Below are positions 1-7,722 of a stretch of 33,938 bases of DNA, piece after piece (position 1 is the stretch's first letter; the number at the start of each line of letters is the position of its first letter). Both the position numbers and the translations under genes were made by a program. The notes under the pieces are model-generated. The model made no database searches, had not been told where the DNA came from, and saw nothing but the letters and a program-made list of their open reading frames with translations. Source of the DNA: CAYMWF01 sp964394085 [NCBI: uncultured Gemmatimonadota bacterium] (lineage in GTDB: Bacteria; GCA-2686955; CAYMWF01); contig CAYMWF010000052.1 in the NCBI GenBank assembly GCA_964394085.1, positions 1-33,938 of the forward strand, written 5' to 3'.

Positions 1-243
1 GGTATGGCGGCTGTGGGGTAATATTCGGCGATTTCGACTTTATCATATTAGAAAAATCGGCATCAGCAAGATGACCGTCGGGTAGTATTCGTCGACCCTG
101 GATCATGCCTTCCGCTTGACGAGCCGTCATTCTTGCAGGTTGACTTTTTGTTCGTTATATGTTACTGATGTAAAATAATACTTCCCATGCGATTCAGGGC
201 TTCTTTCTCCTAGCCCGGCACATCGACAATAAAGGAGTTGGGA
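1..243. other. Non-coding leader at left edge
   Basis: No convincing gene is seen. Two similar 16-base stretches (16-31 and 80-95, 14 of 16 identical) lie 64 bases apart. On the minus strand both read as EYYPT-like peptide, but in different frames, so they look like remnants at most. A weak promoter for the following gene can be drawn: TTGTTC at 148-153, a 17-base gap, and TAAAAT at 171-176. Confidence 0.35.
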
Positions 244-3189
244 ATGCGCTTTAGAAATCTGACCCGCTGTTTGCCTCTGGTTATTTTGACCTCGGTTATT
301 TTCACGCTGTCCATCCCGGGATGGTCGAGCTGTTCCGTGCAGCAAGTTCCTTTCGAGAGCATTTTGCTCGCCGCCGCCAATTTCACGGATTCAGGGAGAC
401 TGGCGGGTGTAGAGCCGTACTACTCCCTGAGCGGTGAAAAAATCGCATACGAGCTCCTCTTCGAGAAACGGGTGGATGAAACCGGTACGGCGGATGCACC
501 CGGAACCGGTACGGCGGATGCACCCGGAACCGGTACGGCGAATTCATGGGGAACCGGTTCGACGAATTCACCGGGAACCGGTTCGATGGATGCAACAGCA
601 TTCGGATATGCGACGGGGCTCGATCCGGCCGGGGATCTTTTCTCCCAGCTCTCCGCCGATCCCGAATTCATCGAAGATTTCAACAGCGCCTCTTTTTCAA
701 GGAAATATGTCACTGTCGTGATTTCGGCGACTTTTGACCGGGGGCCTGTGCTCTACTGGTACAACGGGCTCCCCCAGTCGGCGAAGATGAAAAAACTCGT
801 CGCTGAATATCTTGATGAGGTCGTTTACGGTGAAAATATCCGGGCGTGGCTGCCTCTGTATTTCAAACCCGGCTTCCTGTTCCTCGCGGGCAGGATGGAT
901 ACGGGTGAAATGTTTCTTTTTTCGCCGGACGAACGGATAGTTTCGATAAACGACCTCTCCGACATCGAATACATGGAAGCGCTGCCGGCGCTCTCGCCGG
1001 ACGACCGCGCATTCAGGAAATGGGCGGATCTTCTTTCCGGCTCAGTCGGCATGCCCGGAGATCGATCAAAAGATGAAAGCTACTCGATACCGGATATCGA
1101 GGACGTAAGGGATATTTTCTATAACCGGGGTATCTACTGGCCGGAAACCATGTATCCCTACCTTTACGACGAAGGTCGCTTCGGCGGCTGCTGCCACGCG
1201 AACAGCGGGCTGCAGCTCGCTCTCTACCACGACAACCACCACTGCGACAACCTGGTGAATGAGCCGGACGACGCCAAGTCCAACAGGCTCGACGCAATGT
1301 CGGTTCTCGTTTACGAAGGCTACGCTCCGGGGCAGAAGCAGGGGCCCGCCTTCCGCGATTTCGCCAATTCAAAGGGATATTATTTCACTTACTACTACGA
1401 TTATTATCCGACTATCGACGATCTGAAAGAAGAGCTCGGAGCGAACCGCCCGGTGCAGTACCTGATTTTTTCGAGCGATGAGGTCGTGGTCGGAGGCTAT
1501 ACATACGATCACTTCGCCCACTCGGTGCTCGCAGCCGGGTACTCGGAAACCACTACCGACGTCTTCACGATAACCCTCTACTGGGGATGGCGCTCCCTCC
1601 CCGAAATCGAATTCGAGTTCGGCTCCGAGTTCGAGGAGCAGTTCGAGAATCAATACATGATCAAGAACTACCCTCCGGATTCTCCGAATCCCGACTGGAT
1701 CGTTATCAATGAAGTCTATGCGGATCCCTCTCCGGGCCTGTTCGGCGACGCGAATAAGGACGGTCTGAGGGAGACGTACAGGGACGAATTCATCGAGCTC
1801 TACAACACCGGTGTAATGGACATGGATGTTTCGGGCTGGAGCCTGGGTGACGATGACGGTGATCCGTTCGTCTTCCCCGAGGGGACCTATATACCGGTCG
1901 ATGGAATGCTGACGCTTTTCGGCGGCGGCAACCCTACTTTTGTTCCCGGCGTCGTGTTCGCGGCGGGAAGCTATATCGGGAACGGGTTGACGAACACGGG
2001 CGACACGGTCCTGCTTAAAGATGCCCAGGGCGCCACTATCGATTCTTTCACCTACCCGTACGGCGATGTCCGCGGAGACAGGGACGTATCGATGATTCTC
2101 GACCCGGACGGAATCGGCGAGTGGAAAAATCCGACCCGCTGGGTCGACCCTTTCTATTCTCCGGGAAGATTGAACCGCGATGATACGGTGCATCCCGACA
2201 TCACTCTGAACGAAATTCTGGCTGATCCGCCCAGCGGTATTGAAGGCGATGCGAACGGCGACGGCGTCCGCCATGCGTACGAGGATGAATTCGTCGAGAT
2301 TATAAGCCTGGAAACAGAGGGTGCCGCGGATCTCTCTTTCTGGTGCATCACCGACGATGATCCTTCCCTGAAGACTTTCAGGTTCCCCTCGGGAACGAAG
2401 ATCCTTCCGGGTGAGTTCGCGGTTGTTTTCGGCGGCGGCTCGCCCACGGGCATCCCGGGCAAATGGTTCACTTCGAGGGGACGTATCAGCAACGGTCTTG
2501 CCAACAGGTCGGACCGGGTTATGCTGACGACCCAGGATTTCGAAGTAATCGCTTCCCTGCGCTGGCCGAAAAATCCGGTTTACGGTAACCGGGACCGCTC
2601 CATGATCAGAGTGCCGGATGGTACCGGTGAATGGCGGCTTCCCATGGGAGAGGAACCGATATTCTCACCCAACGTGGAGAATGCGGATCTTCAGGAAGAG
2701 GTCTTCCTTGCAATCAATGAAGTGCTTGCCGATCCGCCTCCGGGAATCGAAGGTGACGCGAACGGAGACGGGCAGAGAAGCTCGTCCGGAGACGAGTTCG
2801 TCGAGATATACAATTACGGCGACGAAGAGGTGGATCTCTGGGGTTACAAAATAGTCGATGCGAGCGGATCGTTCTTCTCGATTCCTGAAGGCGTGATCGT
2901 TCCCGCCGGCGGTTTTCTTACCGTGTTCGGTTCAGGTACTCCAACGGGTATTCCCGGTGTTGTAATCACCACCGGCGGCTGCATCGGCAACGGTCTGAAA
3001 AACACCGGGGACACGGTCTACCTGATCGATCGGTACGACAATACCCTGGACGAGATCGAATGGCCGGGGGAGGGTTACGAAGGCGGCATCAATGTTTCAA
3101 TGATCCGTGTTCCCGACATCACCGGCGACTGGGAGAATTCTCTGCCACCGCTTCCGCCGTATACACCGGGAGTCTTCAATACCGATTGA
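244..3189 (+). CDS. Secreted papain-like (C39-like) protein with three lamin-tail domains
   Basis: Exported protein of 981 residues. ATG 244 is preferred over the in-frame TTG at 238 because AAAGGAG (231-237) touches the TTG but sits 6 bases before the ATG. A signal peptide covers about residues 1-28. A Thr/Gly-rich repeat (5 x 8 residues, about 80-119) follows. Residues about 310-475 resemble a C39-like cysteine peptidase: GGCCHANSG with Cys316/Cys317 and a His in HSVLAAGY (His426). Three lamin-tail domains begin near residues 483, 650 and 822, each opening with a NE(V/I) strand. Each carries a GDAN(K/G)DG loop like the calcium loops of dockerins. The lamin-tail fold is common in surface proteins of uncultured bacteria, where it is thought to bind or anchor. 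The peptidase assignment is less certain than the lamin-tail one, and activity is not shown. It is a single-gene unit, convergent with the GMC gene. Confidence 0.8.
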   Translation: MRFRNLTRCLPLVILTSVIFTLSIPGWSSCSVQQVPFESILLAAANFTDSGRLAGVEPYYSLSGEKIAYELLFEKRVDETGTADAPGTGTADAPGTGTANSWGTGSTNSPGTGSMDATAFGYATGLDPAGDLFSQLSADPEFIEDFNSASFSRKYVTVVISATFDRGPVLYWYNGLPQSAKMKKLVAEYLDEVVYGENIRAWLPLYFKPGFLFLAGRMDTGEMFLFSPDERIVSINDLSDIEYMEALPALSPDDRAFRKWADLLSGSVGMPGDRSKDESYSIPDIEDVRDIFYNRGIYWPETMYPYLYDEGRFGGCCHANSGLQLALYHDNHHCDNLVNEPDDAKSNRLDAMSVLVYEGYAPGQKQGPAFRDFANSKGYYFTYYYDYYPTIDDLKEELGANRPVQYLIFSSDEVVVGGYTYDHFAHSVLAAGYSETTTDVFTITLYWGWRSLPEIEFEFGSEFEEQFENQYMIKNYPPDSPNPDWIVINEVYADPSPGLFGDANKDGLRETYRDEFIELYNTGVMDMDVSGWSLGDDDGDPFVFPEGTYIPVDGMLTLFGGGNPTFVPGVVFAAGSYIGNGLTNTGDTVLLKDAQGATIDSFTYPYGDVRGDRDVSMILDPDGIGEWKNPTRWVDPFYSPGRLNRDDTVHPDITLNEILADPPSGIEGDANGDGVRHAYEDEFVEIISLETEGAADLSFWCITDDDPSLKTFRFPSGTKILPGEFAVVFGGGSPTGIPGKWFTSRGRISNGLANRSDRVMLTTQDFEVIASLRWPKNPVYGNRDRSMIRVPDGTGEWRLPMGEEPIFSPNVENADLQEEVFLAINEVLADPPPGIEGDANGDGQRSSSGDEFVEIYNYGDEEVDLWGYKIVDASGSFFSIPEGVIVPAGGFLTVFGSGTPTGIPGVVITTGGCIGNGLKNTGDTVYLIDRYDNTLDEIEWPGEGYEGGINVSMIRVPDITGDWENSLPPLPPYTPGVFNTD
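481..600 (+). repeat. 5 x 24 bp in-frame tandem repeat
   Basis: Five 24-base units run from 481 to 600, each starting ACCGG(T). The first two units are identical; units 3-5 diverge and gain GAATTC sites. They encode eight-residue units: TGTADAPG twice, then TGTANSWG, TGSTNSPG and TGSMDATA. The unit length is a multiple of three, so copy-number change keeps the frame. The segment is probably a flexible linker between the signal peptide region and the peptidase-like domain. Confidence 0.9.
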
Positions 3190-3237
3190 CGGGCGCACTC
3201 GGTAACTCCATCCGTTTCGTCGGCCCACAGTCTGTAA

Positions 3238-3360
3238 GTTCGCCTGTGAAAACCGCAGCTGCCTCTGGTTTCACAGTCGCGGCCGGGAGGTTCGCCCGTG
3301 AAAACCGCAGCTGCCTCTGGTTTCACAGTCGCGGCCGGGAGGTTCGCCCGTGAAAACCGG
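3238..3360. repeat. 52 bp tandem repeat with hairpins, between convergent genes
   Basis: Two full 52-base units (3238-3289 and 3290-3341) and a partial third (3342-3360) lie between the stop codons of the LTD gene and the GMC gene. The two full units differ by one base. Each holds an inverted repeat, GTGAAAACC against GGTTTCAC, with one bulged A and CAGCTG inside the loop. The position suggests a repeated transcription-ending or RNA-stabilising hairpin. There is no T-tract, so a classical intrinsic terminator is not supported. Confidence 0.8.
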
Positions 3361-3378
3361 TGTTGCCGCCGGCAGGGG

Positions 3379-4875
3379 TCAGGCCGCCGCAGCCCTTTCG
3401 CCGCACAGGGTCGCCAGGACGATTATCGATGTCTGCGGATTGACTCCCGTATTGGTGGGAAAGACGCTTGAATCCGCTATGTAGAGCCCTTCTGCCGTAT
3501 GGTGCCTGAAATCGGGGCGCGCCACACCCTGCGAAGGATCGCTGTGCATCCGGCAGGTTCCGAAAAGGTGCGTCATAACCATCATGTAAGCCCTCTGATC
3601 GAGAGTGGCTTCTTTTTTGAAATCCGCCATTACCGCCGGATCCGTCACCCTGGGCTTCCATCCGTGAACCCCCGGCGTGACGTAATCGGCTCCCGCCGCG
3701 AGCATCATCTCGCCGAGCAGGCCGACACCGCGCCGGGCTTTCTTCATGTCATCCCTCGTCAGGGAGTATTTTACCGAAACAGCACTCCCCAACCCGGGTT
3801 TGACCCGGCCCCGAGCCTGCGCCCGGACCGCGGCGCCCCATCCGGCCCAGTGCGGGAGGTCCGCAATCTCAGCGGCGAGGGCTCTGCCCGTGCTCTTGAG
3901 CCTCATGGCGGCGAGGGCGATATCATAACCCATCGCCTCGAACTTCAGGCCTTCCCTCCTGAGGCCTGTAACTTCGTGCCCCTGCGTGGCGCCGTTCCAG
4001 ATGCGAACGGGATCCTTGAACCTCCCGATCATCGAAGCGCCGGGATGCGCCTGAAGATTGAAACCGACAGGACCGTGCCGGATGCCGCTGCGGATCAGCA
4101 GAGCCGGAGAATGAATCGCCCCCGCCGCGAGGATCACGGCATGGCCGGCACGCACCTTGATCTCTCCCCCGGCCGCGGTTTTTCCGGTGACGCCGCCGAC
4201 CCTTCCGTTCCCGCGATCTATCCGCGTGACTCTAACCTCGCTGTAGATTTCCGCGCCGTCTCTGCAGGCGTCGGGGAGGTAGGTGACGTCCATAGAAAGT
4301 TTCCGGCCTTCCGGGCACCCCTGGAGGCACCTTCCAAGGCCCCGGCAATCGGCGACGTTACGCCGGATGGGGCGGTTCTCCAGCCCGAGGGCATCCGCTC
4401 CCAGGGCGAGCAGCTCGTTGTTCCGCCCTGCGATATCCGGATCGGTTCCCCCGACCGAGAGATCGGATTCCACTTCATCCGTAATCGTCTCGATCCTCTC
4501 CCAGGGAAGGGCGTCAGCCAGGACGGGATCCTCCGAGCACCACTCGTCGAACACGTCGCGGGGCAGCCGCCACGAGATAGCGCCGTTTATCACCGAGGTG
4601 CCTCCCACCAAACGTCCCAGCAGGTAGGGTATCGGCGCCTTTCCGGCGGTAACCGTGGTGCCCAGACCCCTGTAGCATGCCGCCATGGCGCTGAACCCGT
4701 CGGGTGCGAATCTTTCAGGGGTTACCCGGGGGCCCTCCTCGAGTATTATGACGCGCGCCCCTCTCCGGGCGAGGGTCCTGGCCGCGGCGGCTCCCGCGGG
4801 ACCGGAGCCTATTACCGCCACATCGCACTTCAACTCAAGATTCCCGGCAAGTGTCGAGCCTTCCATCACTTTCAT
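3379..4875 (-). CDS. GMC-family FAD oxidoreductase (long-chain alcohol oxidase-like)
   Basis: Flavoenzyme of 498 residues of the glucose-methanol-choline family, which oxidises alcohols. The FAD-binding Rossmann motif GSGPAG is at residues 23-28, GGTSVING at 91-98, and the C-terminal catalytic region has HLFGTCRM (His436) and NTGVNPQ (Asn479). Cys177, Cys183 and Cys187 form the CxxxxxCxxxC cluster seen in the branch related to long-chain fatty alcohol oxidases. No signal peptide is visible. ATG 4875 has GGGAG seven bases upstream and overlaps the stop of the preceding membrane-protein gene by four bases, so the two are probably translationally coupled. It is the last gene of the gntR operon. 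The substrate is not determined by sequence; a long-chain or sterol-like alcohol is a guess from subfamily features. Confidence 0.88.
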   Translation of the reverse strand: MKVMEGSTLAGNLELKCDVAVIGSGPAGAAAARTLARRGARVIILEEGPRVTPERFAPDGFSAMAACYRGLGTTVTAGKAPIPYLLGRLVGGTSVINGAISWRLPRDVFDEWCSEDPVLADALPWERIETITDEVESDLSVGGTDPDIAGRNNELLALGADALGLENRPIRRNVADCRGLGRCLQGCPEGRKLSMDVTYLPDACRDGAEIYSEVRVTRIDRGNGRVGGVTGKTAAGGEIKVRAGHAVILAAGAIHSPALLIRSGIRHGPVGFNLQAHPGASMIGRFKDPVRIWNGATQGHEVTGLRREGLKFEAMGYDIALAAMRLKSTGRALAAEIADLPHWAGWGAAVRAQARGRVKPGLGSAVSVKYSLTRDDMKKARRGVGLLGEMMLAAGADYVTPGVHGWKPRVTDPAVMADFKKEATLDQRAYMMVMTHLFGTCRMHSDPSQGVARPDFRHHTAEGLYIADSSVFPTNTGVNPQTSIIVLATLCGERAAAA

Positions 4876-5762
4876 ACCGCCGCTCCCGGAAAATTCGTTC
4901 TGACCCGCATGTCACGGAAATAACCGAAACAGGCGACCAGCTTTATCAACTGTGCGAGCTGCCTCAGCAGATAGCTTCTGCAGGAGGATACCCGCTCGAG
5001 GAACAGATCCTGCCGGTCGGTTGAGAGCCTGTGGAAGGGAGCCCCGCCCCGACGGCTGAAAACCGGGAGGAAAGTCAGGACCCAGACTGAGAAACGGAAT
5101 CCGGCGCGGAGTTTGAAAGGAGCGTTCCGCCTGAAATCGGGCCAGAAACACTCCTGGTCGGCCCCGGCGAACCCGGGAAGCCCGGTTCCGGGTATTTCGG
5201 GGATCATGGCGGAGAGGAGGGAATCGCGCCATTTTTCTTCAGTCCTTGTCCAGCCGCCCGGAGAAAATCCTGCGCGGGGCGGCGGAAGGAGATCGGGATC
5301 CTCCATGTTGTCGATTTCAGCACGGGCGCGCAGGGTGAAAAACAGGAATGCAGCGCTTGTAACATAGTCGAGGACGGCCGCAGCGAGAAAGGCCGGTTTT
5401 TCGGTATGGGCCGCATACCCGGCGAGCCAGAAGGTGGCGGCGCTCCCTTTCATGAATGTGAGAGGCAGGAGCACGGGGAAAAAACGGCGGAGGTTCAACT
5501 GGAGCAGAAAACACATGAGGGCCAGCGTCATCACGTTCGATATGCCCAGGTATCGCCAGAAAAAACCCGCATTCTCCGGGGCGGTATAGATTTCCCCCCC
5601 GAGAAGCTCGTTCAACCTGGCGAACTGCCCGATGGCCGCGTCGGGTGTAAGAATATAAGATAAGGACGGGATGGCGAAGTTGAGCGTGAGTATGGTGAAG
5701 ACTATCTGGAAATTCCTGTATCTTTTGCCCGGCTGGGTCCAGAAACGCTTGATTATGTTCAA
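4872..5762 (-). CDS. Four-helix membrane domain fused to a GMC accessory-type domain
   Basis: Protein of 296 residues, starting at TTG 5762 with GGGAGG seven to eight bases upstream. That TTG overlaps the TGA of gntR. Residues about 17-37, 68-88, 92-114 and 120-142 are hydrophobic and probably cross the membrane. The second half (about 175-296) is soluble and has the look of the small subunit or extra domain that travels with GMC dehydrogenases (gluconate 2-dehydrogenase subunit-3-like): a helical segment with FLERVSS, RSYLLRQL and a closing GYFRD. The pairing with the GMC gene, through a 4-base overlap, supports a membrane anchor plus chaperone or subunit role. I do not recognise the membrane half. 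The fusion itself is unusual. The accessory-domain call is moderate. Confidence 0.6.
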   Translation of the reverse strand: MNIIKRFWTQPGKRYRNFQIVFTILTLNFAIPSLSYILTPDAAIGQFARLNELLGGEIYTAPENAGFFWRYLGISNVMTLALMCFLLQLNLRRFFPVLLPLTFMKGSAATFWLAGYAAHTEKPAFLAAAVLDYVTSAAFLFFTLRARAEIDNMEDPDLLPPPRAGFSPGGWTRTEEKWRDSLLSAMIPEIPGTGLPGFAGADQECFWPDFRRNAPFKLRAGFRFSVWVLTFLPVFSRRGGAPFHRLSTDRQDLFLERVSSCRSYLLRQLAQLIKLVACFGYFRDMRVRTNFPGAAV

Positions 5763-6550
5763 AGCGGCACCTCCCTGGGCGGGTTGCCGGTTCTTTTCGA
5801 TTCGAGGCGTCTTCGGAACCGGTCGATCTTGCGCCCGTCATCTTCGGCGATGGTTTCTTCGATCCTGTGCCGCACCTCTTCGTCCGGAAGACAAGAAAGC
5901 AGCAGTTTCACCACTTTTCTGTAACCGGCGGCGTTCTCCGCCGGATTCGAGTACATGGCCAGCTGCAGATCGGGCAGCTCCATTATCAACCTTTCCAGCA
6001 TGTGAAACACCGTTGTATACGCCACGTTTCGTCGGACGGCGAGCAGCAGTCTGGTTATTTGCATATCCAGCTCGACGGCGCGCCCTGCATCGGGATCGGG
6101 AGCGCCGCACTCTTCCAGGGCATTCAGCAGATGCTGTAACCCAGGCTCGCTGAAAACCACAGCCTCACCCTTCTGGCGTACGCGCATCAGCACATCCACC
6201 GCCAGCACCCGCCTCGCCTCGAAAAAGTCCCCAAGGATTTCAGCGGAGCGGGACGGGTTATCCTCGACGGCCTCGAACCAGTACGGCATCGCCGAGGGTG
6301 CGACTCCATGTTTCGGATCCTGAACGAGCATCCCGCTGCCGTGCCTGACCGTGATGAGGCCCATCTCCTCGAGCCGGGCTACGACCCTCTGTGCGGTCGC
6401 GATCGTAACCTCGTATCCGTCGGCGAGAGCGCGGATAGGGGGCAGGCTGCTTCCCGGAGGGTAAGTTCCTTTGAAAATAGATACGGCGATATGCGCCGTC
6501 ATATCATCGACAAGCCTGCGGCGTTTTAAGGTTGCTCCCCGGTTTTTCAT
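5759..6550 (-). CDS. GntR-family transcriptional regulator (FadR/FCD-like)
   Basis: DNA-binding regulator of 263 residues. An N-terminal winged helix-turn-helix (about residues 8-75, with PPGSSLPPIRAL, then VTIATAQRVVARLEEMGLI and a GSGMLV wing) is followed by an all-helical ligand domain (about 100-250) of FCD type. ATG 6550 is preferred because GGAG lies six bases before it. A longer reading to 6628 would run through the promoter and palindrome. It is the first gene of an operon with the membrane protein and the GMC oxidoreductase, so it probably senses a substrate or product of that pathway. Control of its own promoter is inferred from the palindrome at 6606-6622. Confidence 0.88.
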   Translation of the reverse strand: MKNRGATLKRRRLVDDMTAHIAVSIFKGTYPPGSSLPPIRALADGYEVTIATAQRVVARLEEMGLITVRHGSGMLVQDPKHGVAPSAMPYWFEAVEDNPSRSAEILGDFFEARRVLAVDVLMRVRQKGEAVVFSEPGLQHLLNALEECGAPDPDAGRAVELDMQITRLLLAVRRNVAYTTVFHMLERLIMELPDLQLAMYSNPAENAAGYRKVVKLLLSCLPDEEVRHRIEETIAEDDGRKIDRFRRRLESKRTGNPPREVPL

Positions 6551-6605
6551 ATAATCTCCGTTGTTCGGTGGACCCAGGTTGGCTGGAGCCTGGAAGTAAT
6601 TCAAC

Positions 6606-6643
6606 AGTACAACAGTTGTACTATACAATTAGAGATTTGTCAA
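6606..6643 (-). promoter_or_regulatory. Promoter and perfect operator palindrome of the gntR-GMC operon
   Basis: On the minus strand TTGACA (6643-6638, consensus) is followed by 17 bases and TACAAC (6620-6615, 4 of 6). The -10 lies inside AGTACAACAGTTGTACT (6606-6622), a palindrome with 8-base arms around one centre base. A regulator bound there would cover the -10 and the start site. The leader to ATG 6550 would be about 58 bases. This architecture is usual for GntR autorepression; the assignment to this GntR is inference. Confidence 0.72.
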
Positions 6644-6674
6644 GCAGTTTTTCACTGAGCATCCCGCATCTCCG

Positions 6675-6683
6675 TGTTATTAT
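6675..6683 (+). promoter_or_regulatory. Possible extended -10 promoter for the BPL_N-like gene
   Basis: TGTTATTAT carries the extended TGn motif and a 5-of-6 -10 hexamer (6678-6683). No good -35 is seen. It lies about 100 bases before TTG 6787 and faces away from the gntR promoter, so the two would be divergent. Confidence 0.35.
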
Positions 6684-6786
6684 CTGGGTGAAGCCGAATT
6701 ATTGGAGCAAAGCCGACATGTGGAGCGAGGCCGATTTCAGACGATTTCCGACCCGGCGGACGTCGCGGACGAAAAGGATATGTATT

Positions 6787-7722
6787 TTGCGAAATAAAAA
6801 AAACAGAACCCTTGTGCTCTTAATGATCTGTCTTATTACGCCGGCTGCCCTGAATGGTGTTACGCTCGATATCGCCGAATCGCACATGGAGATAATCGAT
6901 CAAGAGACGTTTACATTGCGTGAGATAAAAGCCATGGGGGAAACATACCGGGCGACATGGCGCTGGAATTCTTCCAGTAACACCTGGGAAATTGAAACAT
7001 ACGGGATCGAGACCGAGCTGGTCGGTAACGTCGGCTTGTACGACGGTCCCGGTGCCGATTCCTCCTGCGTAAACGCCGCCGAAAGCATGTGCTCCTGGAG
7101 CGGTCTCGAGGTGACCCGCCTCTATCCGGACGATCTGAACCACGGCGATCTCGACCCGTATGATCTGATCCTGTTTCCGGGAGGCTGGGCATACAGCTAC
7201 TGGATGTCGCTGGCGCCGCACGGGACGGGTAATATCCGTGATTATGTCGCTGAAGGCGGTTCTTACCTGGGATTCTGCGCCGGAGCTTTTTTCGCCGCCG
7301 ACACGGTCTGCTGGGAGGGAAGCGTCATCGACTATCCGCTCGACCTGTTTCCCGGCCGCGCTGAGGGTCCGATAGACGAGATCATACCCTATCCCGGATT
7401 CGACATGTGCGGCGTAAACCCGGGCGATCCCCCCCCGGGATCCTCCATCACGATGGAATCCGCCACAGTCATGTATTACGGAGGGCCGTGCTTCTTTCCG
7501 CGCCCCTTTTCCGATGTCTCAGTAAACTGGTATTACGACGCCGTGCCGGAACCCGCCATGGTCGCATTCTACCACGGCGACGGCAAGGTGCTCCTCTCCG
7601 GGCCCCATCCCGAATTCGAGGAGGATTCCGAGCGGGATATGGTCTACTGGGACGGTCCTCTCGATGATCAGGGCAGTGACTGGGACGTCTGCAGGAATCT
7701 TCTCGGCTGGTTAGTCGAATAG
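6787..7722 (+). CDS. Exported BPL_N / DJ-1-like class I amidotransferase-fold protein
   Basis: About 311 residues when started at TTG 6787, which has AAGGA eight bases upstream and begins a plausible signal peptide (KKNRT, then LVLLMICLITPAAL). The frame is open back to 6532; ATG 6718 is a weaker alternative. The body fits the N-terminal biotin-protein-ligase-like domain (BPL_N), a member of the class I glutamine amidotransferase/DJ-1 fold: ILFPGGWAYSYW, then the nucleophile elbow LGFCAGAFFA (Cys164), and a late LLSGPHPEF with a His in the expected third position. Such proteins are usually cytosolic. Here export is predicted, and no ligase domain is attached. Substrate unknown. Its 3' end is repeated at 8294-8337. 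Confidence 0.7.
   Translation: MRNKKNRTLVLLMICLITPAALNGVTLDIAESHMEIIDQETFTLREIKAMGETYRATWRWNSSSNTWEIETYGIETELVGNVGLYDGPGADSSCVNAAESMCSWSGLEVTRLYPDDLNHGDLDPYDLILFPGGWAYSYWMSLAPHGTGNIRDYVAEGGSYLGFCAGAFFAADTVCWEGSVIDYPLDLFPGRAEGPIDEIIPYPGFDMCGVNPGDPPPGSSITMESATVMYYGGPCFFPRPFSDVSVNWYYDAVPEPAMVAFYHGDGKVLLSGPHPEFEEDSERDMVYWDGPLDDQGSDWDVCRNLLGWLVE

Noticed and set aside
238-240. TTG start for the lamin-tail protein
   Set aside because: It directly touches the AAAGGAG ribosome site; ATG 244 has proper spacing.
244-340. Lipoprotein signal in the lamin-tail protein (GWSSC)
   Set aside because: The -3 residue is Trp, unlike a lipobox, so a type I signal peptide is more likely.
481-600. Possible CRISPR-like repeat
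   Set aside because: Units are contiguous with no spacers and keep the reading frame of a protein.
1369-2274. 301-codon minus-strand frame opposite the lamin-tail gene
   Set aside because: No domain, no ribosome site, and fully covered by a convincing gene on the other strand.
3238-3360. Possible CRISPR remnant
   Set aside because: Units abut each other with no unique spacers and no cas genes are in the window.
3499-4923. 474-codon open frame on the plus strand opposite the GMC gene
   Set aside because: It is antisense to a gene with clear FAD motifs, low in hydrophobic core patterns and rich in Arg/Pro/Gly, as expected of a GC-rich shadow frame.
6551-6628. Longer N-terminus for the GntR regulator
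   Set aside because: It would encode the promoter and palindrome, and ATG 6550 has a well-spaced GGAG.
6703-6738. 18-base direct repeat (WSKAD/WSEAD when translated) before the BPL_N gene
   Set aside because: Only partly matching, lies in the probable leader, and has no clear role.
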